A stretch of 64,000 nucleotides of DNA from Nesterenkonia halophila (GCF_009467795.1 NZ_WIAX01000008.1:62001-126000), one strand, 5' to 3'. Positions 25,006-34,700 are shown, counted from the stretch's first letter. Program-made: numbers and translations. The notes: generated by a model not told the origin, from the letters alone.

Positions 25006-26319
25006 ATGACGACCAACCAGCAGCTCTTCGACGCCGCCAGCGACGTGATGCCCGGAGGCGTGAACTCCCCGGTGCGGGCCTTCGGCTCGGTCGGCGGGAC
25101 TCCGGCGTTCATGGTCTCCGCCGAGGGCCCGCGGCTCACCGACGCCGAGGGGAAGGAGTACGTCGACCTCGTCGGCTCCTGGGGTCCGGCCCTGCTGGGG
25201 CATAAGCACCCGGCGGTCATCGACGCCGTCCACGCCGCCGTCGACTCCGGACTGGGCTTCGGCGCCTCGCACCCCTCCGAGACGCGGCTGGCCGAGCTGG
25301 TGCGCTCGCGGGTGCCCGGCGCGGAGATGATCCGCATGGTCTCCACCGGCACTGAGGCGACGATGACTGCGGTGCGCCTGGCCCGCGGGGCGACCGGACG
25401 GAAGCTGGTGGTGAAGTTCGCCGGCTGCTACCACGGCCACTCCGACGGGCTGCTGGCCGCGGCCGGCTCCGGCGTGGCCACCCTCGGCCTGCCGGGGACG
25501 GCGGGAGTGACCGAGGCCCAGACCTCCGAGACCATCGTGATCGGCTACAACGACCGCGCCGCGCTGGAGCAGGTCTTCGCCGACCACGGCGGGGATATCG
25601 CCGCAGTCATCACCGAGGGCGTGCCCGCCAACATGGGCGTGGTGCCGCCGCAGGAGGGCTTCAACGCCTTCATCCGGGAGATCACGCAGAAGCACGGCGC
25701 GCTGATGATCTTCGACGAGGTGATGACCGGATTCCGCATCACCGAGGCCGGCCAGTGGGGCGCCTCCGGCCGGCAGGAGGGCTGGACGCCGGACCTGTTC
25801 ACCTTCGGGAAGGTCATCGGCGGCGGGATGCCCACTGCCGCGCTGGCGGGTCGTCGGGAGATCATGGAGCACCTGGCCCCGACCGGGCCGGTGTACCACG
25901 CCGGCACGTTGTCCGGGAACCCGGTGGCGATGGCCGCCGGCGCCGCGACGCTGGAGCACGCCACTGCCGAGGTCTACCAGCACATCGACTCCGCCGCCGA
26001 GGCCGTGGCGACCGGGCTGGGCGAGGCGCTCGACGCCGCCGGAGTGGACCACACGATCCAGAAGGCCGGATCGCTGTTCTCGCTGGCCTTCGGCACCTCG
26101 GCGACCGGCGTGCACGACTACGCGCAGGCCGGGGCCCAGGAGGCCTTCCGCTACGGGCCGTTCTTCCATGCGATGCTCGAGGCCGGGGTCTTCCTGCCGC
26201 CGAGCGTCTTCGAGGCCTGGTTCCTCTCGGCGGCGCACGACGACGCCGCCGTCGAGCAGATCCTGCAGGCGCTTCCGAGGGCCGCCCGCGCGGCGGCCGC
26301 CGCGCAGCCGCAGGGCTGA
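25006..26319 (+). CDS. hemL: Glutamate-1-semialdehyde 2,1-aminomutase
   Basis: A 437-residue PLP enzyme making 5-aminolevulinate from glutamate-1-semialdehyde. [18 protein letters not shown] at residues 13-30, the [14 protein letters not shown] motif near 112, [11 protein letters not shown] near 235 and the PLP lysine Lys269 in [16 protein letters not shown] identify it. GAGAGGACC lies before the ATG. It is the last gene of the hem cluster, though it acts directly after hemA. Confidence 0.96.
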   Translation: MTTNQQLFDAASDVMPGGVNSPVRAFGSVGGTPAFMVSAEGPRLTDAEGKEYVDLVGSWGPALLGHKHPAVIDAVHAAVDSGLGFGASHPSETRLAELVRSRVPGAEMIRMVSTGTEATMTAVRLARGATGRKLVVKFAGCYHGHSDGLLAAAGSGVATLGLPGTAGVTEAQTSETIVIGYNDRAALEQVFADHGGDIAAVITEGVPANMGVVPPQEGFNAFIREITQKHGALMIFDEVMTGFRITEAGQWGASGRQEGWTPDLFTFGKVIGGGMPTAALAGRREIMEHLAPTGPVYHAGTLSGNPVAMAAGAATLEHATAEVYQHIDSAAEAVATGLGEALDAAGVDHTIQKAGSLFSLAFGTSATGVHDYAQAGAQEAFRYGPFFHAMLEAGVFLPPSVFEAWFLSAAHDDAAVEQILQALPRAARAAAAAQPQG

Positions 26320-26357
26320 CCTGCGGCGCTGTGCTCCACGCGCCCCTCCTCGGTCAG

Positions 26358-26397
26358 TAGACTCGAGTCAGCAGATGATTCGGGGATAGTGCTGACT
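26358..26397 (+). promoter_or_regulatory. Promoter with hairpin at the start of a small membrane protein gene
   Basis: A TAGACT -10 box (26358-26363) is followed at once by an inverted repeat AGTCAGCA/TGCTGACT (26366-26373 and 26390-26397) spanning the expected transcript start. It is either an operator at +1 or a 5' UTR hairpin. GAGGAGGGG for the next gene follows immediately. Confidence 0.45.
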
Positions 26398-26408
26398 GAG
26401 GAGGGGTC

Positions 26409-26786
26409 ATGACGCAGGCGGTCACCGATCAGGATGCCGAGCAGGAAGAGCCGGAGGGGGCGACGGAGGAGAAGCCGGCGCGCGGTGCGCCGCATGATGC
26501 GTATGCGGCGACGCTGCTGACGGTGGGTCTGGCGGGGTTCTTCGCGCTGTTGCAGCCCGCCATGGACGCTCCGTGGCTCACGGTTCCGTGGGCCGGGGCG
26601 GTCGCGGTGGTCATGGCGAGCTTGCCTCACCTCGAGCGGGCCCATCGTCCGGTTGGGGCGAAGAGCGCGGCGCGGCAGGATCAGCGGAATCAGACCATGC
26701 CCCTGGCCGTGGCACCGATGATCGCTCCGGCGCTCGCAGCGCACCAGTTGAACTGGCTGGTGCTCCAGCCGCTCCACGACGAGTAG
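26409..26786 (+). CDS. Small multi-spanning membrane protein, probably truncated by an amber codon
   Basis: 125 residues: an acidic Gln/Glu-rich N-terminus, then hydrophobic segments near 35-52, 57-72 and 97-118. No family was recognised. It ends at TAG (26784-26786), but the same frame stays open with host-like codon use to 26900 and encodes what looks like a fourth membrane helix (see the next entry). The ATG has GAGGAGGGG close upstream. It converges with the choline-sulfatase gene, with a strong hairpin between. What is unusual is the apparent loss of the last helix by one base change. Confidence 0.6.
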   Translation: MTQAVTDQDAEQEEPEGATEEKPARGAPHDAYAATLLTVGLAGFFALLQPAMDAPWLTVPWAGAVAVVMASLPHLERAHRPVGAKSAARQDQRNQTMPLAVAPMIAPALAAHQLNWLVLQPLHDE

Positions 26787-26900
26787 GGTACCGGCTTGCG
26801 CTGGGTGTTCGCCTGCCTGACGCTGGCCACGCTGATCGTCGCGCCGGTCCAGGCGGCCACCAGCCTGAATCCGAGGGCCCGGGAGCTGATGACCCGCTGA
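26787..26900 (+). other. In-frame coding remnant after the amber codon
   Basis: Following TAG the frame reads GTGLRWVFACLTLATLIV and on through an Ala/Leu-rich segment to a basic end NPRARELMTR and TGA. Third positions are nearly all G/C, as in real genes here, and the hydrophobic stretch has the length of a membrane helix. It is most simply the C-terminus of the 26409 gene cut off by a nonsense mutation. A separate small gene from the TTG at 26796 is possible but has only a weak AGGG upstream. Confidence 0.5.
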
Positions 26901-26926
26901 TCGGCGTCCTCCTTCCGGTCCTGCAT

Positions 26927-26974
26927 ACGACGACGGCCCCGCCCGAGGAAGTGCTCGGACGGGGCCGTCGTCGT
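26927..26974. terminator. Bidirectional terminator hairpin
   Basis: A 21-bp stem with one mismatch (26927-26947 with 26954-26974) and a 6-base loop lies between the convergent membrane-protein and choline-sulfatase genes. The arm ends TCGTCGT/ACGACGA flank a GC core, so it can work on both strands. Confidence 0.8.
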
Positions 26975-27003
26975 GCGTCACCGCGGGGCGGCGACCCGGC
27001 TGA

Positions 27004-28587
27004 TCAGCGGCGGCTCGCGTCGGGGATGGTCCCGTACTTCAGCGCCGACCAGAAGTCGCCGCGGACGTAGCGGGTCTCCGCGTCGGGGACGAAGTCCCAG
27101 TGGCGCATGGTGCCCTTGGTCAGGGCCTCGGCCACCAGGCGGCGCTGCGACTGGCTGGTGCGCACCTGGGCGTCCAGCGCGTCGAGGTCGTACCGCCGCT
27201 CGAGCTCGGCACGCAGGGTGGAGGCCACCTCGGCGTACTCGGGGGAGCGGGCGACGTTGGTGACCTCGTCCGGGTCGGCCTCCAGGTCGAAGAGCTGATC
27301 CGGGTCGCCGGGGCAGATGACCATCTTGTGCGGCCCGCGGACGATGGTCAGCTGCGGCTTCACCGTGCCCTCGGCGAGGTACTCGACGATGACGTCGCGG
27401 TCCTCGGGGCTGATGTCGCCGGCGGCTTCGCGCCGGGCGGTCTCCAGCATGGAGCTTCCCTCGGTCTCGAGCGACGGTGCGCCGCCGAGGTCCATCAGCG
27501 TCGGCATCAGGTCCAGCAGCGACACCGGAGTCTGGTAGCGACCCTGCGGCACCAGGTGATCCGGGCCGTTGACGATCATCGGCACCCGGGAGGAGCGCTC
27601 GTACGGGGACATCTTGTACCAGAGGCCCTTCTCGCCGAGCATGTCGCCGTGGTCGGCGGTCACGATGATCACCGTGTTCTCCGCCAGGCCGAGCTCCTCC
27701 AGGTGGGCGCGGATGCGGCCCACGTGGTCGTCGATGTAGCTCACGGCCGCGTAATACGCCCGCCGAGCGTTGCGGACGTCCTCGATCTCCGGGTCCCGGA
27801 CGTCGAAGCCGGCCATCGCGCGCAGGCGGTGGCTGTGCGGGTCCTCCTCGACGGCGGGCACCTGGGGGTGCTTCGGATCGGGGATCTCTCCCTCGCCGAA
27901 CCGGTCCCAGTGCTCCCGCGGCGGCTCATACGGGTCATGCGGGTGGATGAAGCTGGTGACCATCAGGAACGGCCGGTGCTCCTCGCCGTGCGCCTCGGCC
28001 CACTGGTTCGCCCGGACCCGATCGTTGAGGTGGCGGATCGTCCGGAAGCCCACCTCGTCGTCGAAGTCCTGCTGGACCGTGGCCTTGGAGACGCCGGCGT
28101 CGAAGACCGCGCCGGCCTCGTGGTACCACTGCAGCTTCTGGTCGAAGGGCAGGTCCCAGTCCGGGACCATGTCCAGGTCGGCGGGGTAGACGTCGGTGGT
28201 CAGCCGCTCCTCGAAGCCGTGGTGCTGGTCGGCGCCGATGAAGTGCATCCGGCCCACCAGAGCGGTGTGGTAGCCGGCGTTGCGCAGGTGGTGCGCGAAC
28301 GTCGGGACCGAGGACGGGAAGTCGTCGCCGTTGTCGTAGCAGCCCAGCTGCGAGGGCAGCTGGCCGGTCATCATCGACGCGCGCGACGGCGAGCACAGCG
28401 GGGTGTTGCAGTAGGCCCGGTCGAAGACCGCGCCCTCGGCCGCCAGCGCGTCCATGTTCGGGGTCTTGGCGGCCTCGTCGCCGTAGGCGCCGAGCGCCTG
28501 CGCGGCCATCTGGTCCGCCTGCACCACCACGATGTTCGGAGGGGAGACAGTTCCTGAGTTGTGCGAAGTGTCCTGACCGTCGGACAT
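27004..28587 (-). CDS. betC: Choline-sulfatase
   Basis: A 527-residue type I sulfatase that hydrolyses choline-O-sulfate to choline and sulfate. The formylglycine motif is Cys65-Ser-Pro-Ser-Arg69 in NTPLCSPSRASMMTG, with the metal-site VVVQADQMAAQAL at 20-32 and VTADHGDMLGEKGLWYKM near 300. GMRHFIGADQHHGFEER-like text near 120 (here GRMHFIGADQHHGFEER) and the DYPADLDMVPDWD stretch are hallmarks of BetC, as is the C-terminal choline-sulfatase domain. The ATG at 28587 has AAGGAGGG eight bases upstream. No signal peptide, so it acts in the cytoplasm. It needs conversion of Cys65 to formylglycine, presumably by the nearby FGE. Choline could join betaine metabolism; sulfate could feed cysH. Confidence 0.92.
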   Translation of the reverse strand: MSDGQDTSHNSGTVSPPNIVVVQADQMAAQALGAYGDEAAKTPNMDALAAEGAVFDRAYCNTPLCSPSRASMMTGQLPSQLGCYDNGDDFPSSVPTFAHHLRNAGYHTALVGRMHFIGADQHHGFEERLTTDVYPADLDMVPDWDLPFDQKLQWYHEAGAVFDAGVSKATVQQDFDDEVGFRTIRHLNDRVRANQWAEAHGEEHRPFLMVTSFIHPHDPYEPPREHWDRFGEGEIPDPKHPQVPAVEEDPHSHRLRAMAGFDVRDPEIEDVRNARRAYYAAVSYIDDHVGRIRAHLEELGLAENTVIIVTADHGDMLGEKGLWYKMSPYERSSRVPMIVNGPDHLVPQGRYQTPVSLLDLMPTLMDLGGAPSLETEGSSMLETARREAAGDISPEDRDVIVEYLAEGTVKPQLTIVRGPHKMVICPGDPDQLFDLEADPDEVTNVARSPEYAEVASTLRAELERRYDLDALDAQVRTSQSQRRLVAEALTKGTMRHWDFVPDAETRYVRGDFWSALKYGTIPDASRR

Positions 28588-28623
28588 GCCTGCATCCCTC
28601 CTTCTCCAGAGTCGTGGTGTGAC

Positions 28624-28659
28624 GCATCCGTCAGGCTGGCGGACGCGAGCACCAGAGTA
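28624..28659 (-). promoter_or_regulatory. Promoter and palindromic operator of betC
   Basis: On the minus strand TACTCT (28659-28654) can serve as -10. Directly downstream, across the expected transcript start, is a 23-bp palindrome centred on 28635 (28624-28646; nine of eleven pairs). A repressor bound here would block initiation; a BetI-like TetR protein is the obvious type, but that is inference. Confidence 0.5.
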
Positions 28660-28746
28660 CATGTCACTGGAGTTGCGTGCGTCTCAGTGCCCGCGGGTGT
28701 GAGGAGTCGCTCACGAACACGCCCTCAGCTCGAGGCCGAGGTGGGA

Positions 28747-28866
28747 TCACTCGACGATGAAGTCGTCGAGATCGTAGTCGCCGTGTGGAAGGCGCCTCGC
28801 ATCGTCGAGGAAGAAGGTCGAAAGGGCATCGGTGAGCCCGGAGCGCTCCCTCCGAGGATCCGCCAA
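28747..28866 (-). CDS. Short ORF or gene remnant beyond the DUF6318-like lipoprotein gene
   Basis: A 39-codon frame with host-like codon use begins with a possible TTG at 28866, five bases after the lipoprotein stop, and ends GDYDLDDFIVE at the TGA 28747-28749. The frame has no ATG and is closed upstream by a stop inside the lipoprotein gene. The text SGLTDALSTFFLDDARRLP before it looks like a real protein C-terminus. It could be a tiny gene coupled to the lipoprotein gene, or the 3' remnant of a deleted gene. No family recognised. Confidence 0.35.
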   Translation of the reverse strand: MADPRRERSGLTDALSTFFLDDARRLPHGDYDLDDFIVE

Positions 28867-28871
28867 GAGCC

Positions 28872-29621
28872 TCAGTCGGTTCCTCCGGCGCTGCTGTCGC
28901 TGAAGACAGCCATCTCAGCGATCCTCCAGCGGCCCCCGGCGAATGTCAGCTCGGCGTGCCACAGATCGTCGTTCATCTCATCCAGCGTGCGATGTTCGCC
29001 GGCGGTGTCGCAGGCGTCGCAGGAAGGGGCCGTGATGAAGGCCGGGCCGTTTGCGGACCCGTCTCGGTCGAGATCCACGCCCTCGGCCTGGACGTCGTAG
29101 CTGACGTTCGCATACCAGGCGTCGCCGTCGAGAACTCGGGTGACGTTCTCGATGCGTGCCTCACATGTGCCGCACCCATCTCCCGAGATGACTGAGAGCG
29201 GCTCCGTAGCTCCCGTCATCCTGGAATAGGCCAGTACCTCCCACCAGTGCTGAACGGCGGCTTCCGTGCCGGCTTCGGTCTTCTCGGCAACTTCGCCAGG
29301 CGCCTGCGGTCGCTCAAGGTGCCGGGCGGGACCTTCGGAGGGCGCGGGAGTCGGCTCGCCGGAGACCTCGGACGTGCCTGTCGTCTTCCTCGGGAAACGT
29401 GTCGCCGCAGTGTCCGGCCCGGAACTGTCATCGCCAGACTCGCCAGCTGTGGCCGACGTGCCCGGCTCCTCGGAACCGGCCTGTGCCTCCACCTCGGGCG
29501 ATCCGCCGCAGGCGCTGAGCAGCAGTGCTCCGGCGAGCACCACCCCCACCAGGGGCAGGCGGCGCACGCGGCCGGCGCCGTCGTCGGTCGTCAGGTCAGT
29601 CCCAGTGGCCACAGGTGTCAT
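28872..29621 (-). CDS. DUF6318-like lipoprotein
   Basis: A 249-residue secreted lipoprotein. The signal peptide VRRLPLVGVVLAGALLLSAC ends in a lipobox with Cys near residue 39; a long acidic Ser/Gly/Thr/Pro linker follows to about residue 120. The globular domain begins TEAAVQHWWEVLAYSRMTG and contains a Cys pair CGTC near 150 and another CDAC near 205, probably disulphides. Pattern and length resemble DUF6318 proteins of Micrococcaceae; function unknown. The ATG at 29621 was preferred over an in-frame start at 29657 for its GGGAG. It sits between the sulfatase and its presumed maturase and diverges from the latter. Confidence 0.75.
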   Translation of the reverse strand: MTPVATGTDLTTDDGAGRVRRLPLVGVVLAGALLLSACGGSPEVEAQAGSEEPGTSATAGESGDDSSGPDTAATRFPRKTTGTSEVSGEPTPAPSEGPARHLERPQAPGEVAEKTEAGTEAAVQHWWEVLAYSRMTGATEPLSVISGDGCGTCEARIENVTRVLDGDAWYANVSYDVQAEGVDLDRDGSANGPAFITAPSCDACDTAGEHRTLDEMNDDLWHAELTFAGGRWRIAEMAVFSDSSAGGTD

Positions 29622-29759
29622 GGGGCTCCCGCTTCGTCCCGGCAAGGTCAGGGGCAACCAGGCAGGGCGGAGGCCGCTCAGCCCGCCGGTCTAGAGATCA
29701 CACCAGCCGCCGCAACTCCGCCAGGTCAGCTTGTGGACGAGGCTCCGGGCGCCGGCCGA

Positions 29760-29765
29760 TAGGCT
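29760..29765 (+). promoter_or_regulatory. -10 box for the formylglycine-generating enzyme gene
   Basis: TAGGCT would start the mRNA near 29772, giving a 40-base leader with GGAG eight bases before the ATG at 29812. Confidence 0.45.
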
Positions 29766-29811
29766 GGAAGCCAACCCGCCCGCACTCGACGCATCCGCCC
29801 TGGAGCAGCCC

Positions 29812-30792
29812 ATGGACACCGCCCAGTACGCGTCATCCGACGACGCCCCTCGTCAGTCGGCCAGCCCCTGCTGCGCGCCGAGCAGCAGCGCACCGGCTGA
29901 GGCCTCCAGCGACGGGGACGCGGCGTCGCCGTCGGGATCCGTCCCCGGCCCCTCGCGCGAGCTCCTCGAAGTCCTCGCCGCCCACGCCCCGGAGCAGCTG
30001 ACGATGATCGGGCTGTCCGCGACCACCTTCCGCATGGGATCCGAGGACGAGCTGGCCTACCCCGCCGACGGCGAGGGCCCGGTCCGCGAGGTCGCCGTCG
30101 GGCCCTTCGCCATCGGAGCCGCCAGTGTCACCGTCGCCGAGTTCGCCGCCTTCGTCGCCGCCACCGGCCATCGCACCGACGCCGAGACCTTCGGCGACTC
30201 GATGGTCTTCGTCGGGCGGCTCACCGACGAGCTGCGGGCGAGCACACCGGCAGTCGCCGAGGCTCCGTGGTGGCGGCAGGTCCGCGGCGCGACCTGGTTC
30301 GCCCCCGACGGTCCGGACAGCACCGCCGCAGGTCGCGAAGACCACCCAGTCACCCATGTCTCCCACCGTGATGCGCAGGCATATGCCCAGTGGGTGGGCG
30401 CGCGACTGCCCACTGAGGCGGAATGGGAGTACGCCGCCCGCGGTGGGCTGGACCAGCGGCCCTACCCGTGGGGCGCAGTCCGCGACCCCGAGGGCGTGAG
30501 GCGGATGAACATCTTCCCGGGCGACTTTCCGGAGGACCCGCACGGCGAGGCGGGCACGATGCCAGCACGGTCCTTCGAGCCCAACGGCCTCGGCCTCTAC
30601 AACACCACCGGCAACGTCTGGGAGTGGACCGCCGGCACCTTCGGCGCCACGGGGAATCCGGTCGCCCGGGGCGGCTCCTACATGTGCCACGAGAACTACT
30701 GCCGCCGCTACCGCACCACCGGACGCACGCAGGCGACGGCGGACACCACCCTGGGCCACACCGGCTTCCGCATCGCCGCCGACGTCGGCTGA
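29812..30792 (+). CDS. Formylglycine-generating enzyme (sulfatase maturase, SUMF1 type)
   Basis: A 326-residue copper oxidase that converts the Cys of CxPxR sulfatase motifs to formylglycine. The FGE-sulfatase domain starts near residue 60 ([15 protein letters not shown]); [14 protein letters not shown] and [15 protein letters not shown] are present. The copper-binding pair is Cys292 and Cys297 in [11 protein letters not shown], which separates true FGEs from EgtB-like relatives, and GHTGFR closes the fold. A CCAP sequence in the disordered N-terminus (about residue 18) resembles the CC.P element of other bacterial FGEs. It lies 1.2 kb from betC, its probable substrate. Confidence 0.93.
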   Translation: MDTAQYASSDDAPRQSASPCCAPSSSAPAEASSDGDAASPSGSVPGPSRELLEVLAAHAPEQLTMIGLSATTFRMGSEDELAYPADGEGPVREVAVGPFAIGAASVTVAEFAAFVAATGHRTDAETFGDSMVFVGRLTDELRASTPAVAEAPWWRQVRGATWFAPDGPDSTAAGREDHPVTHVSHRDAQAYAQWVGARLPTEAEWEYAARGGLDQRPYPWGAVRDPEGVRRMNIFPGDFPEDPHGEAGTMPARSFEPNGLGLYNTTGNVWEWTAGTFGATGNPVARGGSYMCHENYCRRYRTTGRTQATADTTLGHTGFRIAADVG

Positions 30793-30828
30793 GCCAGCAG
30801 CGCCGCCGGCGTCACCGGCGTCGCCGCC

Positions 30829-31542
30829 TCACATCGGCCAGCTGGGATCCACCACGGCGTCGGGGCGGGTGCGGCGGAAGTACTCCTGCAGCGAGGCGGC
30901 CTGCTCGGCCTTCCACCCGACCTGCAGCTCGTGCAGCTCCTCGGCCGGGATCTGCAGCTGCGGATACTTCGCCGCCAGCGCGCCGGCGACCTCGACGGCG
31001 GCCCAGGCGTCCGGCGTCGCCGAATGGGCGTCGTCGAGCGTGATCCGGTAGTGCTCGCTGACGTGGCCCAGCGTGCGCTTGCCGCGACGGAACCGGTCGA
31101 CCTGCTTGTCGACCACCAGCGGGTCGATGACCGGGGAGGGGAGCGGCACGTCGATGCCGTGCCGCTCGGCTTCGGCGGCCAGCACGGTGAAGTCGTACGG
31201 AGCGTTGAAGACGATCACCGGGTGGCCGGCTTCGAGCTGCTCGCGCACTGCGTGGACGATCTGCGGGATCGCCTCGGCGGCGTCCTGGCCCTCGGCCTGC
31301 ACCTGCTCGGTGGAGATGCCGTGGACCGCGGTGGTCTCGGCCGGGATCTCCACACCGGGGTCGACCAGCCATTCGCGGGCGCGTTCGCGGCGACCGTCGG
31401 CGTAGACGGTCACCACCGCCGCGGAGACGATCCTGGCCACGCGGGGGTCCCGCGAGGTGGTCTCGAGGTCGAAGCCCGCTCGCGGACGGTCGTGCCAGCT
31501 CTGGCGGCTGGTCGGGAGGTCGAAGAGTGCCGGTTCATCCAC
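30829..31542 (-). CDS. DnaQ-like DEDDh 3'-5' exonuclease
   Basis: A 237-residue exonuclease of the DNA polymerase III epsilon family. ExoI AGFDLETTSRDP near residues 22-33 (Asp/Glu metal ligands), HGIS near 74, ExoII VFNAPYDFTVL near 111-121 and ExoIII HSATPDAWA near 170-178 with the DEDDh His and Asp. No polymerase or UvrC domain is attached, so a repair or RNA-processing role is as likely as proofreading. The GTG at 31542 has a TACGCT -10 box (31554-31549) six bases before it, so the mRNA is leaderless. It diverges from adnA. Confidence 0.9.
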   Translation of the reverse strand: MDEPALFDLPTSRQSWHDRPRAGFDLETTSRDPRVARIVSAAVVTVYADGRRERAREWLVDPGVEIPAETTAVHGISTEQVQAEGQDAAEAIPQIVHAVREQLEAGHPVIVFNAPYDFTVLAAEAERHGIDVPLPSPVIDPLVVDKQVDRFRRGKRTLGHVSEHYRITLDDAHSATPDAWAAVEVAGALAAKYPQLQIPAEELHELQVGWKAEQAASLQEYFRRTRPDAVVDPSWPM

Positions 31543-31709
31543 GCCTCCAGCGTATCGTCCGCCGCCGACACGTCCGCGGATGACGCTCGCACAGACGGCG
31601 AGACGCAGGATGCCTCTGTGGCAGGTGTGGGAAAGCCCCCCCGTATTCCCACGCGTGCCGCGGAGTCATCCCGTCCGGCGGCGGGGCCGTGTCGGAGGGC
31701 TCTGATTGA

Positions 31710-34700
31710 ATGTGGGCCATGAGCTTCGACGTCGCCGTCACCCCGGACGCCGCCCAGCAGGCCGTCCTCGACCGCGTCGCCGCCTGCGACCACGGCCCGC
31801 TGCTGGTCACCGGCGGGCCCGGCACGGGCAAGTCCACGCTCGCCGTCGAGCTGGCGCTGCGCTTCCTGCGCGCCGGCGGCGACTCCCACCACCTGCTGCT
31901 GCTCTCGCCCTCGCGCGCCTCCTCAGCGGCGCTGCGCGACGCGCTGGAGGCCCGGTGGGCCGCAGAGCCCGACGGCGGCTCGCTGACCGACCAGCCCTCG
32001 CGCTCCTTCGCCTCGTATGCCTTCTGGCTGCTCGGCGAGGCCCGCCGCCGCGGCTTCCTGGAGTTCGCCGCGCGGACTCCGCGGCTGCTCTCCGGCGCCG
32101 AGCAGGACCGCGAGATCGCCGCGCTGCTGGACTCCGAGCACACCGCCATCGATTGGCGGGTCACCGATCCGATCAGCGGTGCGGTGCGCATCGACCTGCG
32201 CGAGGCCGCCGCCACCGCCGGCTTCCGCAAGGAGATCCGCGAGCTCTTCGACCGCGCGGCCGAGTACGGCGTCAGCCCCGAGGAGCTCATCGCCTGGGGC
32301 GAGCAGGCCGCCTCCGGCGCCGGCCCGGGAGTTCCGGCCTGGCTGCCGGCCGGCCGGCTCTACGCCGAGTACCTCGAGCAGCTCGGCCAGCGCGCGCCCA
32401 ATGCCTTCGACCCGGCCGGGCTGATCAGCCGGGCCTGCGACGTGCTGGAGGACAGCCCGCAGCTGCTGCACGAGGAGCAGGACCGGCTGCGACTGATCCT
32501 CGTCGACGACCTGCAGGAGGCCAATCCGAACATATACCGGCTGCTGCGGCTCATCGGCGCCGGCCGTCGTGTGGTCGCCTGCGCCAACCCCGACGTCGCC
32601 GTCCAGGGCTTCCGCGGCGCGCGCCCGGACCTGCTGGCCCACTGGACCGGCACGACCGGCGACCGTCCGGCCGCGGCGCAGCATGCCGAGGACGCCGGGC
32701 AGGCCGAGATGCCGGAGGAGCACGACGACGGGACGGTCACCCTGCGCGGCCGGCGCGGCTCGATGCGCCCGGACGAAGGGCTGCCCGGCCGCATCCCGGA
32801 GGTCCTCGCCCTCGACGGCGACCACCGGCTCGACGAGCCCGTCGGCGAGGTCTACGGCCGGGTCGTGCAGCGCATCGGCGCCGTCGGTGACAGCCGAGCC
32901 CACCGCGGACGCTGGGCGCAGCTGGCCACCCTGGCCCAGCAGCGCCTCGACGCGCTCGCCGAGGACCAGCGCGCTGAGGCCGAGCGGCGCGCGGCCGCGG
33001 GGGAGAAGCCCTCCTCGGGTCGGAGGTTGAACGTCGCCTCCGACGTCGACGCCCGCGGCCGCGGCGTGCACGTCGCCGTCGTCGGCGGCCAGTACCACGC
33101 CGAGCAGATGATCCTGCAGGAGGTCCTCGACCGGCACCACCGCGGCGGCGACGCCGGCGAGCCGCTGCCGCTGGACGAGATCGCCGTCGTCGTCCGCAAC
33201 GGCCAGATGGTCCAGCAGATCACCCGGCTATTCCACTCCCACGGCGTGCCGGTGCGGCGCTCGATGAGCGAGATCGTGCTGCACGAGGAGGTCGCCGTCG
33301 CCCCGCTGCTGCGCATCCTGCGAGCGGTGACCGCCGAGGATCCGCTCACCGGCGCCGACGCGAAGCGGCTGCTCGCCGGCCCCTACGGCGCAGTGGACTC
33401 GGTGGCGCTGCGCCGCATCCGCCAGCGGCTGCTGACCGCCGAGCGGCGCCTGCGTGCGGAGACCGTCGACCAGCGCGACTCCGAGGAGCTGCTCGCCGTC
33501 GGGATCTCGGCTCCGGAGGATCCGACCGTCGCCGAGGCGCTGGCGACCAAGGACCCGGCGCTGGCCGGTCTGCGCCGGCTCGGCGCGATGGTCGCCGCCG
33601 CGCGGACGGCGTGGGAGCAGCTGGGAGAGTCCGCCGGCGCCGGCGACCTGCTCTGGGAGGTCTGGCAGGCCTCCGGCCGCGAGGCGCTGTGGGTGCGCCG
33701 CTCGACGCGCGGCGGCGAGGAGGCCCGCCGCGCCCACCGCGACCTGGACGCGGTGGTCTCGCTGTTCCAGGCGGCCGAGCGCTACGCCGAGCAGCTGCCC
33801 GGCCACAGCATCAGCGGCTTCGTCACCCACATGGAGGAGATGGAGCTGCCCATGGACACCCTCGCCGAGGCCTCCACCGCCCAGGATGCGGTGCACGTGC
33901 TCACTCCGGCGACGGCGGCCGGCCAGGAATTCGACACAGTGGTCATCGCCGGACTGCAGGACGGGGTCTGGCCGAACCTGACGCCGCGCGGCGAGCTGCT
34001 GGGCTCCTCCCGGCTGGTCGACGTCGTCGACGGCGACGATCCGGCCGCGGCCTCGACACGGGCGAAGCGGCTGCAGGTCCTGCAGGACGAGCACCGGCTC
34101 TTCGCCGCGGCGGTCTCGCGGGCGAAGCACCGGCTGGTGGGGATCGGCATCGAGAACACCGACGAGACGCCCAGCATGCTGCTGGATCTGATCCTGCCGC
34201 CGCTGCTGCGTCCCTCCTCGGAGCTGGCGCGTCCGCGGGCGATGACCGCGCCGACGCTCCTCGCCGAGCTGCGCCGGCGACTCGAGCAGCACCACAGTGC
34301 TGAGGCCCCGCAGACCACTCAGCCTCAGGCGCAGGAGGCCGCCCGGGCCCTGGCGCTGATGGCCTCCGCCGAGGATCCTCACGGCGGCGATCGCATCCCC
34401 GGCGCCGATCCCGAGGAGTGGTGGGGGACGGTGGATCCGCGCGAGGTCGAGCCGCTGATCACCGAGGCCGAGCTCGACGACGGCGCGCCGATCCGACTCT
34501 CGCCCTCGGCGCTGGACACCGCGTTCAACCAGCCGCTGCAGTGGTTCACCCAGCGTGCCGGCGGCGTCGCCCCGACCGACCAGGCGCGCAGCCTCGGGCT
34601 GCTGATCCACTCCATCGCCGAGGACCACCCCGAGCCGCGTGCGCGCCCGCACGAGACCCAGCAGATGCTGCTCGACGCGCTGGCCTCCCGCTGGCCGGAG

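Noticed and set aside
26784-26786. TAG as a pyrrolysine or other recoded codon
   Set aside because: No pylT/pylS-like signals in the window and the host lineage is not known to recode TAG; a plain nonsense mutation is simpler.
28561-29100. A plus-strand 179-codon frame opposite the lipoprotein gene
   Set aside because: Codon use and composition are not protein-like; the minus-strand lipoprotein has a signal peptide and lipobox.
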